Assembly: GCA_018398575.1 (NCBI GenBank)
Contig: JAGTXZ010000005.1
Location: 248,001-312,000 of the forward strand
DNA from: Ampelomyces quisqualis
Taxonomy: Eukaryota; Ascomycota; Dothideomycetes; Pleosporales; Phaeosphaeriaceae
DNA length: 64,000 nt
Direction of reading: 5' to 3'
How positions within the stretch are numbered: position 1 is the stretch's first letter; every line of letters begins with the position of its first letter. A program made the position numbers and the translations under genes. Below are positions 46,997 through 56,999 of the stretch, piece after piece. The notes under the pieces are model-generated. The model saw nothing but the letters and a program-made list of their open reading frames with translations, was not told the origin of the DNA and ran no database searches.

Positions 46997-47818
46997 TCAG
47001 TTCCGCAGCAAGGCCATCCTCATGTGATCCAAATCCACCACGAATCTCCTCCCTCGAATCGCCGCCCAACCCATTCGAATCCGACCGTCCTCAGCGCTGC
47101 GAGCCAAAAGCACACACTTTCCCTTTTCAATTTCCCAAATATATTGTTTCGGCGAGACAATAAGCTCTTCTGGGGTAAAATACTCATCCTCGTCCTCATC
47201 GGGCACCACGAGGCCGAAGACAAGATCCGGCAGTATTGCGATGGCTGCGCAATCCACTACAAATTCGTCCTTCTCAGAAGTCTGCGCGGCTTGCAGTAGG
47301 ACATCGAAGACTTCATCGGGAAGCGTGATGAAGGCCGTGTCGAGCGAGAGCTGCGTAGATGACGCAGGCATGCTGATCATCCCACCCTTTCGAATACCGA
47401 CGTGGTCGATCTCGATATGTGAGGCGGATGGCAACCATATTGCACCAGAGCTGTGATCCGACGCGTTGACACTGAAACTTATCGAGCCTGCGACCTCGGC
47501 ATCGAGAGGTAGATCGATGACAATGCTCGACATGCCAGCCATGATTGGTAGGCGGTGTGTGACAATGTCTTGGAGTGAGATGATACCAGTGCCATCAACA
47601 TCGCTGGATAGCGGGAACGTGTAGTGTAGGTCCTGGTCGAGCTGTACCGTGTGTTAGTTTCCTCTCATAGGTATTCAGTGAGCATAACCTACGGTAAGTG
47701 GAACAACAACGTCTCCACCTCTACTCTTCGGCGCGTGCTCTCGAAGCAGTGGAATCTGCTGTGCATGCTCATACACCGACGCGCGCACAACACATGCGAG
47801 AAGGAGTATCCAGATCAT
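46997..47818 (-). CDS. Secreted aspartic-protease-like protein, catalytically doubtful
   Basis: Exons 47818-47693 and 47641-46997 give 256 residues; the 51-nt intron is phase 0 with CTAAC. The signal peptide is MIWILLLACVVRASV. The body resembles the second lobe of pepsin-like proteases: SLDTAFITLPDEVFDVLLQ, VDCAAIAILPDLVFGL, then CVLLAR..RIRMGWAAIRGRRFVVDL, the strand series that ends pepsins (lG..flR..yvvfD). However, the canonical DTG is replaced (LDTA), no first-lobe DTGS is present, and the length is only about 60 percent of a normal enzyme. It may be a non-catalytic binding or decoy protein, or a truncated family member that is still open. Confidence in the gene model is good; the family call is moderate. 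Confidence 0.65.
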
Positions 47819-48653
47819 ATCCAACGAAAGGCAAGTGTGGTACCAGAGCAAGAGAGAATGAATTGGCCGTCTAGAAAGTGAGGACATAAACACTCATATT
47901 CTGGGCTGGCAGACTATATACCTACCGTTTGCAGCGCTCATTTACCGCGCCTCACTCGCAATGCGCCTTGCGCTGTTTAATTCGTTTGTTAGTGGGGCGG
48001 CACCCTGGTTCGAATTATTGGAAGCGCCCACATGGGCGCATTGGGATAAGAACTTCAGGCGCGCGAACTGTGGTTATGTGGTTCGTTAAAAGAGGATGCA
48101 AGAGTGCGGCGCGGTGAGTGTATTTGAGGGCGGCGTCATGGTTGTTTGGGACGGACGGATTGGGTGGGTGTTTGCGGGATGGCGGTATTGGGGCGCTCCT
48201 GTTTTCAATCTCGACAAAGAGGTCAAACGTCAGACAGTCTCGCTGGTAATCGAGGTTTCATCATTAACCATTTCTGTCTTTCCTGATCCCCGTGCGATTC
48301 CCAAATGGTTTCAGCATTGATGGCGAAAGAGAAAGCATCACCATGACACTCAGACCGATTTCACTTTCACCATGAGAGCGCAAAGGCGTGACAACGTGTC
48401 ATATCACTGCGAAAAGGCTAAAATCTCTACTCGCGTTTATCTTCGCCTTCGTTGCAGCACGCCACGGGGTTTGCTACACGCGATTTTTCCGCTTGCCGCA
48501 AAGACAAGCTGGCGCACAGGCGACAATTTGAGAGCTACAAGCAACAGTATGAGTATTTAATATAGCTATGCTGACCCCACTGAACATTGCGTAGTCCAGA
48601 AGTTGACCAGCAAGACGAAAGCGCAAGCATAGCGAAACAGTACCTCCACAATC
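47819..48653. other. Divergent intergenic region
   Basis: About 835 bp between divergent start codons of the aspartic-protease-like gene and the BTB gene; it should contain both promoters. A T-loop-like GGTTCGAATT near 48008 was checked for a tRNA and rejected. Confidence 0.45.
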
Positions 48654-49574
48654 ATGGCTATCGACATCACGGTTGCGAGTCGTGGCGACGTCATCTTCAA
48701 GCTCGGCAAAGAGGGCGAGACCGTGACTAAGGTCCTCATCTCTTCCCTCGTCATGAGCCTATCCTCTCCAGTATTCGATGCCATGTTCAACGGGAACTTT
48801 GCAGAGGGACAAGCTCGCCTTCCCGACCAACCGCGCGAGGTTGCGCTCCCCGATGATGACACGCAAGCTATGTTATTCGTATTCCGAATTACTCATATGC
48901 AGACATCTGATCTGCCCGAGAGGCTTTCTATCGACGCATTCGCCGACTTCGCCCTTGTTTGTGACAAGTACCAGTGCACCGGAGCCGTCCAAGCATGGAG
49001 TAAAGTATGGATCGCTAAAATATTCGAGAGCGCCCCCGCGGCAGACTTCGAGAAAGTAGTACTTGCGATCTACATGCTGGATATGCCGCAAGAGTTCCAC
49101 AGGGCGACCGTTTCCCTCGCTCGGGATCGAGTGGCGGACATCAAAGTCATCGAGCATGATGACGCTGTCGTAGCCATATTCGAGATCCTTCAAGCAAGCA
49201 AGCGCCTGAATGAAAGACTAGTATATGCTAGTCTCGACATTGTTACTAAAAGGCTCGGCGATTGCGAAACATCCAAGAAATGGTTCGGGGACTTCATGGT
49301 CTCTCTCCGGGGTGCTGGTATTTGGCCGATACAGGCTCAGTCCGTCTTGCGAATGAAGGATGGAATCACATGGATGACTCAAATTCCGAACAGCAAGTGT
49401 GGGGATCATTACTGTAAATGCCGGCTTGTTAGTGACATTAAGAGCTCTCTGACTACTGAGATTGATTCGATCTATGACTCGATGCGAGGCCTTTGTCTGG
49501 ACTGCATTAAGCGGCAACATCTTGGAATCCCAGGCAAATGCCGCATTTTCCATCAAGGAATGAAGACAGAGTAG
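48654..49574 (+). CDS. BTB/POZ domain protein
   Basis: Intronless, 306 residues. Residues about 8-110 form a fungal-type BTB/POZ domain: ITVASRGDVIFKLG, LISSLVMSLSSPVFDAMFNG and a later FALVCDKYQC helix, the arrangement seen in the large fungal family of short BTB proteins. The C-terminal part has conserved-looking Cys/His (CGDHYCKCR, CLDCIKRQH) that could bind zinc, though no standard finger is recognised. BTB domains dimerise or dock onto Cullin3 ligases; no Kelch, MATH or other partner domain is present, so the target is unknown. No signal peptide. Confidence 0.85.
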   Translation: MAIDITVASRGDVIFKLGKEGETVTKVLISSLVMSLSSPVFDAMFNGNFAEGQARLPDQPREVALPDDDTQAMLFVFRITHMQTSDLPERLSIDAFADFALVCDKYQCTGAVQAWSKVWIAKIFESAPAADFEKVVLAIYMLDMPQEFHRATVSLARDRVADIKVIEHDDAVVAIFEILQASKRLNERLVYASLDIVTKRLGDCETSKKWFGDFMVSLRGAGIWPIQAQSVLRMKDGITWMTQIPNSKCGDHYCKCRLVSDIKSSLTTEIDSIYDSMRGLCLDCIKRQHLGIPGKCRIFHQGMKTE

Positions 49575-50683
49575 CCTGGTACCCGTTGAAGGACGGTATG
49601 TTCAGACGTTGCATGACAAGAGAATCAGTGCTGATGATTTTTAGATCCGCGAACATAGCGAGCTTGACAGTGATTGAGCGTTTAGCCAGAGAATGTGGCT
49701 TGCAATGCTTGTTAAGGCAGAACGAGACGAAGAAGCTTCCTTCCTGGGGTGCAGTCGGGGCATGATGGATTTGGTTGGAAATTGGGAATAACTGGTAGAA
49801 TACTTGATTCAATCTCATGAACTACCCAACACGCTTCACATCATAGCCATCACTTTTTTCCTTCTTTTATTTGACATCACTAACCTCTTGGTCCAGACGT
49901 TGACGCCAGTCAGTGACTTAAAGGCTGCAATGCCGTCCGCTCCAACCCCAAATCCCTCGCTCCCACCTGCTTTCCAAACTCGCCCAACCACTCTATCTCT
50001 ACCAAATTTAGCATCGGTGCTTCTGTCTCCAATATATCGCACAGTTGCTTTGCATAATGTCGTACCCTTGACGTACATGTTGAAAGAATAAAGCCCAAAG
50101 CCAGCCACGAACAATTTTCCGACCGAACGGACAATACTATATGTATCTTGCAACGACACTTCCTCCTCTGTACAATTTACATGGATTATAGCTACGATCC
50201 CATTGCTATTGTGGAGTTGGTGGGATACAGCATCTTCAACCTGGGTGGCTGACCGGCTGTCATCAGCATCAACACCTGCATCTTACTCGGCTACGAGCGT
50301 TGTGGCGCCCGTATGGCTGCAGCAACGTTGCGTACGCTTTCTGACTCTCTACAGCCATGCAATACCATCTGGATATTGTGTGATTTGTCGTGGCTGGCGT
50401 GGAAACAGATTTTTTTAGGAAGTTTGAGAGATGATTTAGCAAGAGAAAATGACTGCTGTAGCTCAGATGCTGTCAAATGCTTTCTGTTTGGTCGCGTGAT
50501 AGTTGCGTAGGTGTTAGAGAGAGGCTGATGCCATGGCGGAGGAGGTGACGCGTAGTTCCGTAGCCGACATCTGTTGTGGTTGCATGGCGGTGGAAAGGCT
50601 TTAGCCCACTGCTTCTCGGGTAAATGATATGGAGCAAAGCACGGTGTAGACAGACTCCGCTATAGTCTTCTTGCAGGTCCACG
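49575..50683. other. Intergenic downstream of BTB gene
   Basis: About 1.1 kb with no recognisable gene. A 107-codon minus-strand frame (49836-50159) lacks an ATG and any domain. Confidence 0.4.
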
Positions 50684-50986
50684 TCAATCTCTCTCAGCGT
50701 GTGATTTATTTGTCTTACACGCGTGCTTGGTCTCTGTTTGTACTACGTACACCACGCATGCATACAACAAGCCTGATGTGGTCAGAAATTCAAAGACGAG
50801 CGTCACAGCCACGACCAAAACTAGCATTGTCCTATCCTTGACGGGAGTTCCGCCCACCCAGGCTTGAGGAAGTGGTCGACCATGGCCTCCGGGCTCGATA
50901 CAGATCACGACGCTGGCGAAGAGGCTCGTTGCGGAGGCACCGAAACTAGCACCGTGGATCGCTGCGGAAGGTCTGCGCCCGTCCAT
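50684..50986 (-). CDS. Hypothetical small membrane protein, doubtful
   Basis: From the ATG at 50986 the frame gives 100 residues (MDGRRPSAAIHGASFG..), with one probable membrane segment (TMLVLVVAVTLVFEFLTTSG, continuing to YACVVYV) and a basic tail. The frame stays open upstream to about 51169 without an ATG. No family is recognised and no intron is evident. It could be a chance frame; length, hydrophobic segment and isolation in an otherwise empty 2.5-kb stretch are the only support. Confidence 0.25.
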   Translation of the reverse strand: MDGRRPSAAIHGASFGASATSLFASVVICIEPGGHGRPLPQAWVGGTPVKDRTMLVLVVAVTLVFEFLTTSGLLYACVVYVVQTETKHACKTNKSHAERD

Positions 50987-52119
50987 GCTTATGGGTGATT
51001 GTTCACGGACGTTGAATCCAGATGCAGGTGTGACTGCAGGTGTGGAAAAGATTCGTCTCTCCGAGAGCTTTGTGACGAATGTGCAGTGTAGACATGTGAA
51101 GACGTCGCCATGAAGAGGATGGTAGTTAGGCCCGAGAAGAAAAGTCTCGGATGCGATCAATCGAAGCAATCACGATAATGTGCAGTGATTATCAGGAAGA
51201 TCTTTCCAGCAGTAGCCATTGTGATTGGAGACAACATGCTTACGAATGGGAAGGCCGTGTGCATGTGTTTCTCGTACATCGTTGCCCCAAGATCGCTCGA
51301 CTGACGCGGCAAGCCCGCAGCAGCAAGACTAAGCGAAACTAGCGCAGTTCACTATACCTTCGTACCTAGCCGTCTCGTCTAAGCCTACCGTGTCCACGTC
51401 AACGTCGTACCGTCGTACCCCGACTCTTGTCATCTCCAACGCGCGGCCGGCGACCGAGTGGGATGTCCGAAGCATGGGCGCTGGCAGATGAGTGACATAT
51501 GCTGTCCCGTCGAACTACATGGAAGAAGGCTAAAACAGCCCCGCTTCCGCTGCAATCTGTCGACAGAGCTATTGTACATCCAATATCAACAAGATTCGCG
51601 CCGATTCGCCAAGTTCCTCACGTGGCGCAACCTGGATTACAGTTGCACACCAGCACTGTGCCTGAAGCTCATTCACGAGAGAACCACGCTTCAAATCTCG
51701 TCTTCCCTTTCTCAACCTTAGCGCTCGGCCTGGTCAATTCAAAATCGCCGATATTGAATCCTTCTTTGTCTTGGGGTATTTCTCCGTCAAAACAGGGATT
51801 CGCGGCTAGAAGCGAAGGCCAGAAGCGGCCAATTGCGCAGGTGTTTGACTGATTAAAGAGCGATCCAGGTTTGGGTTGGCTCGAAAAATCCGGGGTAAGG
51901 CCTTGGGCGTTTTAATTTGCAGCAGGATCCGGTATAGACGACAGGATCGAAGCGAGACACATGACTGGATAGGAAGTTGGGAACACGACCATCAACTTCA
52001 AATTTGTGATACCGGTTTCGTGTGAGGTTTTCCAGCGCATATAAAGTGCCTGGGACTCTCTGGACGTCATTTTTTCGAGTTATCAAGACATCCGCGATAA
52101 TTTCCAACTATATTCAACA
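50987..52119. other. Intergenic upstream of small secreted protein
   Basis: About 1.1 kb without a convincing gene. The right end carries the promoter of the secreted-protein gene; a CATATAAAG TATA-like box lies near 52040, about 80 bp before its ATG. Confidence 0.4.
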
Positions 52120-52823
52120 ATGCCTCGCCTCTTCTCGACTCTTCTCATCCTCGCTTACGCGCTTGTCGCGCATGCAGGTGTTCAGCAAATCGACTTCACA
52201 GGCGTAGGTCACATATACGTCCTCCAATCCGACAGTTGGCAGACCGCGACACCAAAACAGAAAGTCGGATGTCTAGACGACTTTGGAAAGTTTGTCAACG
52301 ACCAAACGAAAGCATGCGGTACTTTTTCGCGGCTCAACAATTACCCGTACACGCTGTCAAGTAAACACGGCAACTGCACATTCGAAGACAAAACGCAGCC
52401 CCGAAATACCGACAGCATTTACGGAGGCGCTGATTATGCGTGGAATTGCCAAAATGACTACAATACCGAGATCTACGACGAGCTATACACCATCGTACGC
52501 ACCCACTTTTACGGCGTACTTACCTCCGCACTAACAACACTCAGGATGGCTTTCCCTACGTCTTCCTCTGCTTCGGCGACTTTGGGTGCTACTACGACGC
52601 GAAGAAAACCCCTTCGGGGCACGACATCCTCGCTATTTGGCAATACCGCTGGGGCTCGCAGCAAATGGGCATCACGCCGGGCCATGTGCAGTTGCAGCTG
52701 CTCTGGAAGAAACTCAGCGACCTACCCAAGCGCGAAGGCGAGGCGAAGATTCCGAGCCCTAGGATTGAAATCTCAGAGGGTATGCAGGTACCCCTGGAAG
52801 GTCGCAAGACCAAAGACTATTGA
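52120..52823 (+). CDS. Small secreted protein, effector candidate
   Basis: Exons 52120-52494 and 52545-52823 give 217 residues; the 50-nt intron is phase 0 with a CTAAC branch. The signal peptide MPRLFSTLLILAYALVAHA is followed by GVQQIDFTGVGHIYVL. Splicing into the DGFPYVFLCFGDFGCYYDAK frame is chosen over read-through because read-through gives a Ser/Arg-rich nonsense tail. Six Cys occur in the mature protein (GCLDDF, ACGTF, NCTF, NCQND, LCFGDFGC), enough for three disulphides. Aromatic residues are frequent. No catalytic motif or known fold is recognised. Size, secretion and Cys content make it a candidate effector or surface protein. Confidence 0.8.
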
Positions 52824-53441
52824 GGAAGTGAAATTTCGATTGGGTCAAGGAGGGTCATAGCGGGCTGGGATGTTGGGGTAATGAAATACTTTTTGAGAAT
52901 TCAGTGTAGCCTATCTACCAATGAATGTAACGATACCGATGGTTTTTTCAACAAGCTCATTGGCTACGTGTAGGAATGCATGTTGTGTACGTGGACGTAT
53001 CGCGAACCTTGGTCTATCGGGATTCGGTTTCATGAGCGTGCACTGCATGTCGGGCGGAATCTCACTGCTTGGTGATGCAAGGATACCGGTTACTCGGTTT
53101 TCGCACGTGGGAGCAGGAACGGAAATGAGACGGCACAAGCATTTTAGATTGGATTGTGTAACGCGACGAGTTTGCGTCGTGGTGGTTTACACTGGGGAGA
53201 AGACTCGGGTTGTTGGTACAGCGGAAATCAGCTAAACAAGGCTGTGACATTTCTTCGCCAAACTCTAGTTGCTCATATATGTCTTGACATCGTGCTGTTT
53301 GTAGTACAAAAGATCTGCCAAAAGTATCGACGTCGTACATGTCGTTCCGAAATGCCTGAAGTTCCGCCAATAAGACGAGAAGCGCATTTCTGGTGCTTGT
53401 CAGCGCATATACTGCAGCCTCGAACATGAGGAGCTTACTTG
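52824..53441. other. Convergent 3' region of two secreted-protein genes
   Basis: About 620 bp between the stops of the plus-strand and minus-strand secreted-protein genes; both 3' UTRs are expected. No gene seen. Confidence 0.5.
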
Positions 53442-53945
53442 TTACATCGCGTTCTCGTCATTGCTCTCATCGTGAGGCTTAGTCGCAAGCTCAATGTCTA
53501 TAACGCTCTCCTTCTCCGCCGCGCCGCAGCGGTAGTACTTAAAGTACTTTCCCCACGGCGTGGTCACATTAGCGACGTCGCCGCAGCCGACACGAACAGC
53601 ATAGTTGGCATGGTCCGAGAAGCAACTGACTCCCGTGTAGAACGTGCACGCGACGTCGGTTTTGCAGATCCTGATGGACGCGATCTCGGCGAAGCTGTCA
53701 TTTATTGTTAGCTCCTGGGCATTGAATGTATACGGAGTGGAGTGTACTTACAGTGGCAAGCATTCGGGTGTATTCTTGGTCTCGAAGATGAATTTACGGG
53801 CGCCGGAGAAGTCAGGCTTGGTGTAGATCTCGCCGACGTCGCGGATGGAGTCGTTGTCGACCATGCCGCGGTGAGGCTCGGGAAGCGCCATGGCTAACAC
53901 GAGGAAGGAGATGGTGATGAGAAATGAGAAGCTGAAGAAGACCAT
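53442..53945 (-). CDS. Small secreted cysteine-containing protein
   Basis: Exons 53945-53752 and 53694-53442 give 148 residues; the 57-nt intron is phase 2 with a GCTAAC branch. A hydrophobic signal peptide (MVFFSFSFLITISFLVLAMA) precedes LPEPHRG. The mature part carries six Cys: PEC, RICK, ACTF, SCFSD, GCGD and YRCGA. A GVSCFSDHANYAVRVGCGD core and an acidic tail (DESNDENAM) are notable. The Cys spacing suggests a compact disulphide-bonded fold. No family is recognised. It is convergent with the other small secreted protein. Confidence 0.78.
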
Positions 53946-56900
53946 GGTGGCGGTGATAACGGTATAATTTCGAGGGTAGAGATTCTTACGTATATGAGAG
54001 GTGCTGGTGGAGATGAGAGATGTGCGAGAAGTGGACAGAACGGCACGACCTGCGGGAAAGAAGGATTATATGCGGAAAGAACTTTTCCAATGAGCGCTGA
54101 GCTTGCTCAAAAATCAAGTTTGGATCCCATATGGGTGGCGAAAGTGGGGCTGGGAGTGAATACGGATGTGAATTTGGCTAGAGAGAAGTAGTCACAAGGT
54201 GCTCAACCCTAACTGCTATCCGGTGTCGGCATGTTTATTGCTATTTTAGGACCTGGAATATATGGTCATCACCGTTGTGCTTTTGTCTCAAGCAATGTCG
54301 CGAAATTGATGTGTGAGAGAAGCGACTGGTGGAAGGGCTGTCGGCTCTGAGAATATGCAGGAAGGTGGTTTCGGCAATATTCTTGGAACGTGCACGAGTT
54401 AGAAACTCCCGAGGGTAAGGATTTCGGAAGGGCAAGAACATTCAAGGTCAGAACCTGATTGTGAGTCGATGATCTTGACCGCTCGAGCGGGATTGTGCTA
54501 CATTGATACGCCCGGTGTGGTACATGAAAAGCAAATGCCAAGTTGCCAACTATGGTGATCCGGACATGTTCGTCTTCCTGTATAAGCGGTATGACTCTCA
54601 CATGATGATCTCCACATCAGGGCAGTATTGTGTGTGATCCTGAAGTATCGAAATTGTGTGGCACTATGTGCAGATCCCGTTATGATAACCAATGGTTGAT
54701 GCGTCCTGGTAGTATCACCTCGTAAACTCTGGAAGTATGACGCATAGCTGGAAAGTCAACATTAGGCCTGGTGATGACAAATTCTCGATGAAAGTTGCAT
54801 GCAGAGCTTGTTGTGCGGTCTAGCCAGACAACGAACAGCGCATGCAAGATGCAGGTGCAGCACGTACCTTCAATATGCATAGATGTTCAGGGAAACATTC
54901 TGCTCGTATCAGGTAAGGAATACTCGGCTTCAAAATCGCTCTGGCCCAAGAACAACTCGCTCACTGATCGCTGTATCTTTCATACCTTTCCTGTTTTGCA
55001 CAACTTTTGAGTTGGCTGGTAAATTTCCCATGGAGCTTTCCCAGTCACGACCAACGCATCTGCAAAGACACAGCGTCACACCAGAGTTATCCACTTATCC
55101 TAACTTTGAAGAGAAATTGTTCAGTTGAGCTGCTCATGCACAAACTACAGTGTCTTGATTTATGACAGGGTTCTAGCAACGTGATCCAAAAAATTGTGAG
55201 TAGTTCACATTATTTAGGTAGAGGCCAATCTGCAACTTCCGAGCATTCTCTCCGCCGCATGCATTCTTTAAGGCAAGCACTGATATGAAGCATCCTCATG
55301 CTAGGAGATAGGACTGGAAATAGTACAGTGCTTTTCCAATCATAGTCACAACACGGGTCACTAGTCATTGCCCTGCGTCTGCCCTCAACGGTCGCGGTGT
55401 AGTCGACCAAAGGACTAATGTCCCTGAAGCCGAACTTTGGAGATACTTCAATCTTAACCCTAAGCGCGAATTTGTAAGTGCATATATACAGCCTTGGTTT
55501 TGTTTTGTAGCTATGAGCATCATGGTGGACAAGAAAACAAAGATACAGGAGCCATTGCCCGCCTGTGGCAAGAACATACCAGTCTTTTCAAAGAAAAAGC
55601 CAAAGTCTATAAAAGCATTTTTCAGCCAAGAAACAGATTTCGATTATATTATTATTTCCCTATTAACGCAACAAAAAATTGCTTAGACTAGCAGGTCTAT
55701 ACTGTGCCTATAATAGAAGTTGAATATAGGTTAGGCGTTTACTTTGTACATATACTGCTTACTCTGCATAGCTACTAAAGAAACCCTTGCACTTGCACTT
55801 GCAAACGTTACTAGTATTTTATTAACCTACGTCTAGCAAGCTGCGAGCCTAAGCGACTGCAAGGTAAGCATCTCTCAGCCTGTAACAAGTCGTGATGTCC
55901 CTACCAAGCACGGCTATTCGACATGAAGTCGGTTTAACCGATCGCTAGCTCATGTCCTTCCTGTCCCTATATTTCTTCTCCGTGTCCTGTGAACTCTCCA
56001 CCTCCAAGCCACGTTGTGAGTGTTAAGTGAGATGTGCATATCGGTATCAAGTAGGTAGGCAGAGGCAAGCTCAAGCGCCTGGGTCTTGAGGTCTTGAGAT
56101 GATAAATATCTAAGGCAGCCATTCTACGGCCAGAGAGAGACGATGGTGATTTCCGAGTGAATCAGAGCAGATCTGTCGCTCAGTTAGACCCAATTAAACA
56201 AAAATTCCAATTCTTCAGCTTCCCCATGTAAAACCTGCAACATTCTATGATAGAGCATTTGTGGATAGAACACAGAATCGTTAACGGTATCAGGGTTTCA
56301 AAGCATGAGCAATCACGTCAGAAGCGACCATAGGGCTATCATGCTCCTGGAAATATAACAAAACATACAGAAGCGAGCCACACAAGGAAATGGTAACGGA
56401 ATGGCTCTCTTAAGACCGAGTGTTTTGTGGACCTCTTTTGAGAGTAGATGAGGGTTGACTGTAGGCTGTATGCGCATAGCGAAGACTACCCCAATAAACA
56501 ACAAGATCTACAGAATATTGCACAGACTTTCATGTAGCTCAATCCATGAAAACGTCCCATCGAGGAAGTGATCGCATAAATGCATACCCAAGCAGAATGC
56601 ACAACCCGCACCATAAAAAGCTCTACCCGTGACCTCTCAGCGCATACTCAAGTGACTTTAGGAGACTACATTTCCGTCGCACTTTACGCCGTTGGGTTGA
56701 AAATAATTGCAGCCTTGGTGATTTTTGCACTGCAGCTCACTGAAGTGTTCGCTGTTCATTACCCGGAAGTTGCTACGGCTGAGGCCCAAAAGACAGCAAA
56801 AGCTTGGTGTATATCGTGATTGTATTAGTTAGAGTTGAGAGTCTCATGAGTGAGGCGGCTCAAGCTATCTACAGGCAGGCACTGCTAAGGCACTAAGCCA

Positions 56901-56999
56901 AAATAGGAGATCCTTTATAGAAACTCTATATTTGATCTGTTCTGTAGCATCTGCCTTATCCTTAAATCTTGTTTTGTCTGCAAAATCAGTTTGCTCTAG
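53946..56999. other. Gene-poor stretch bordering the AT-rich block
   Basis: About 3 kb with no intact gene recognised. A weakly coding-looking piece lies on the plus strand at about 55400-55690 (frame including GAIARLWQEHTSLFKEKAKV, with a GTAAGT..TTTTGTAG intron-like segment at about 55470-55510), but it has no start and no known domain. Composition drifts to AT towards 57 kb. The promoter of the cysteine-containing secreted protein lies at the left end. Confidence 0.4.

Noticed and set aside
47990..48030. GGTTCGAATT T-loop-like sequence, possible tRNA
   Set aside because: No matching acceptor stem, D-arm or anticodon stem can be folded around it.
49836..50159. 107-codon minus-strand frame downstream of the BTB gene
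   Set aside because: It has no ATG at its start, no recognisable domain and a composition like the surrounding non-coding DNA.
56320..56345. GCGACCATAGG, similar to the 5' end of fungal 5S rRNA
   Set aside because: Only the first bases agree; the A, B and C box regions of 5S rRNA do not follow.
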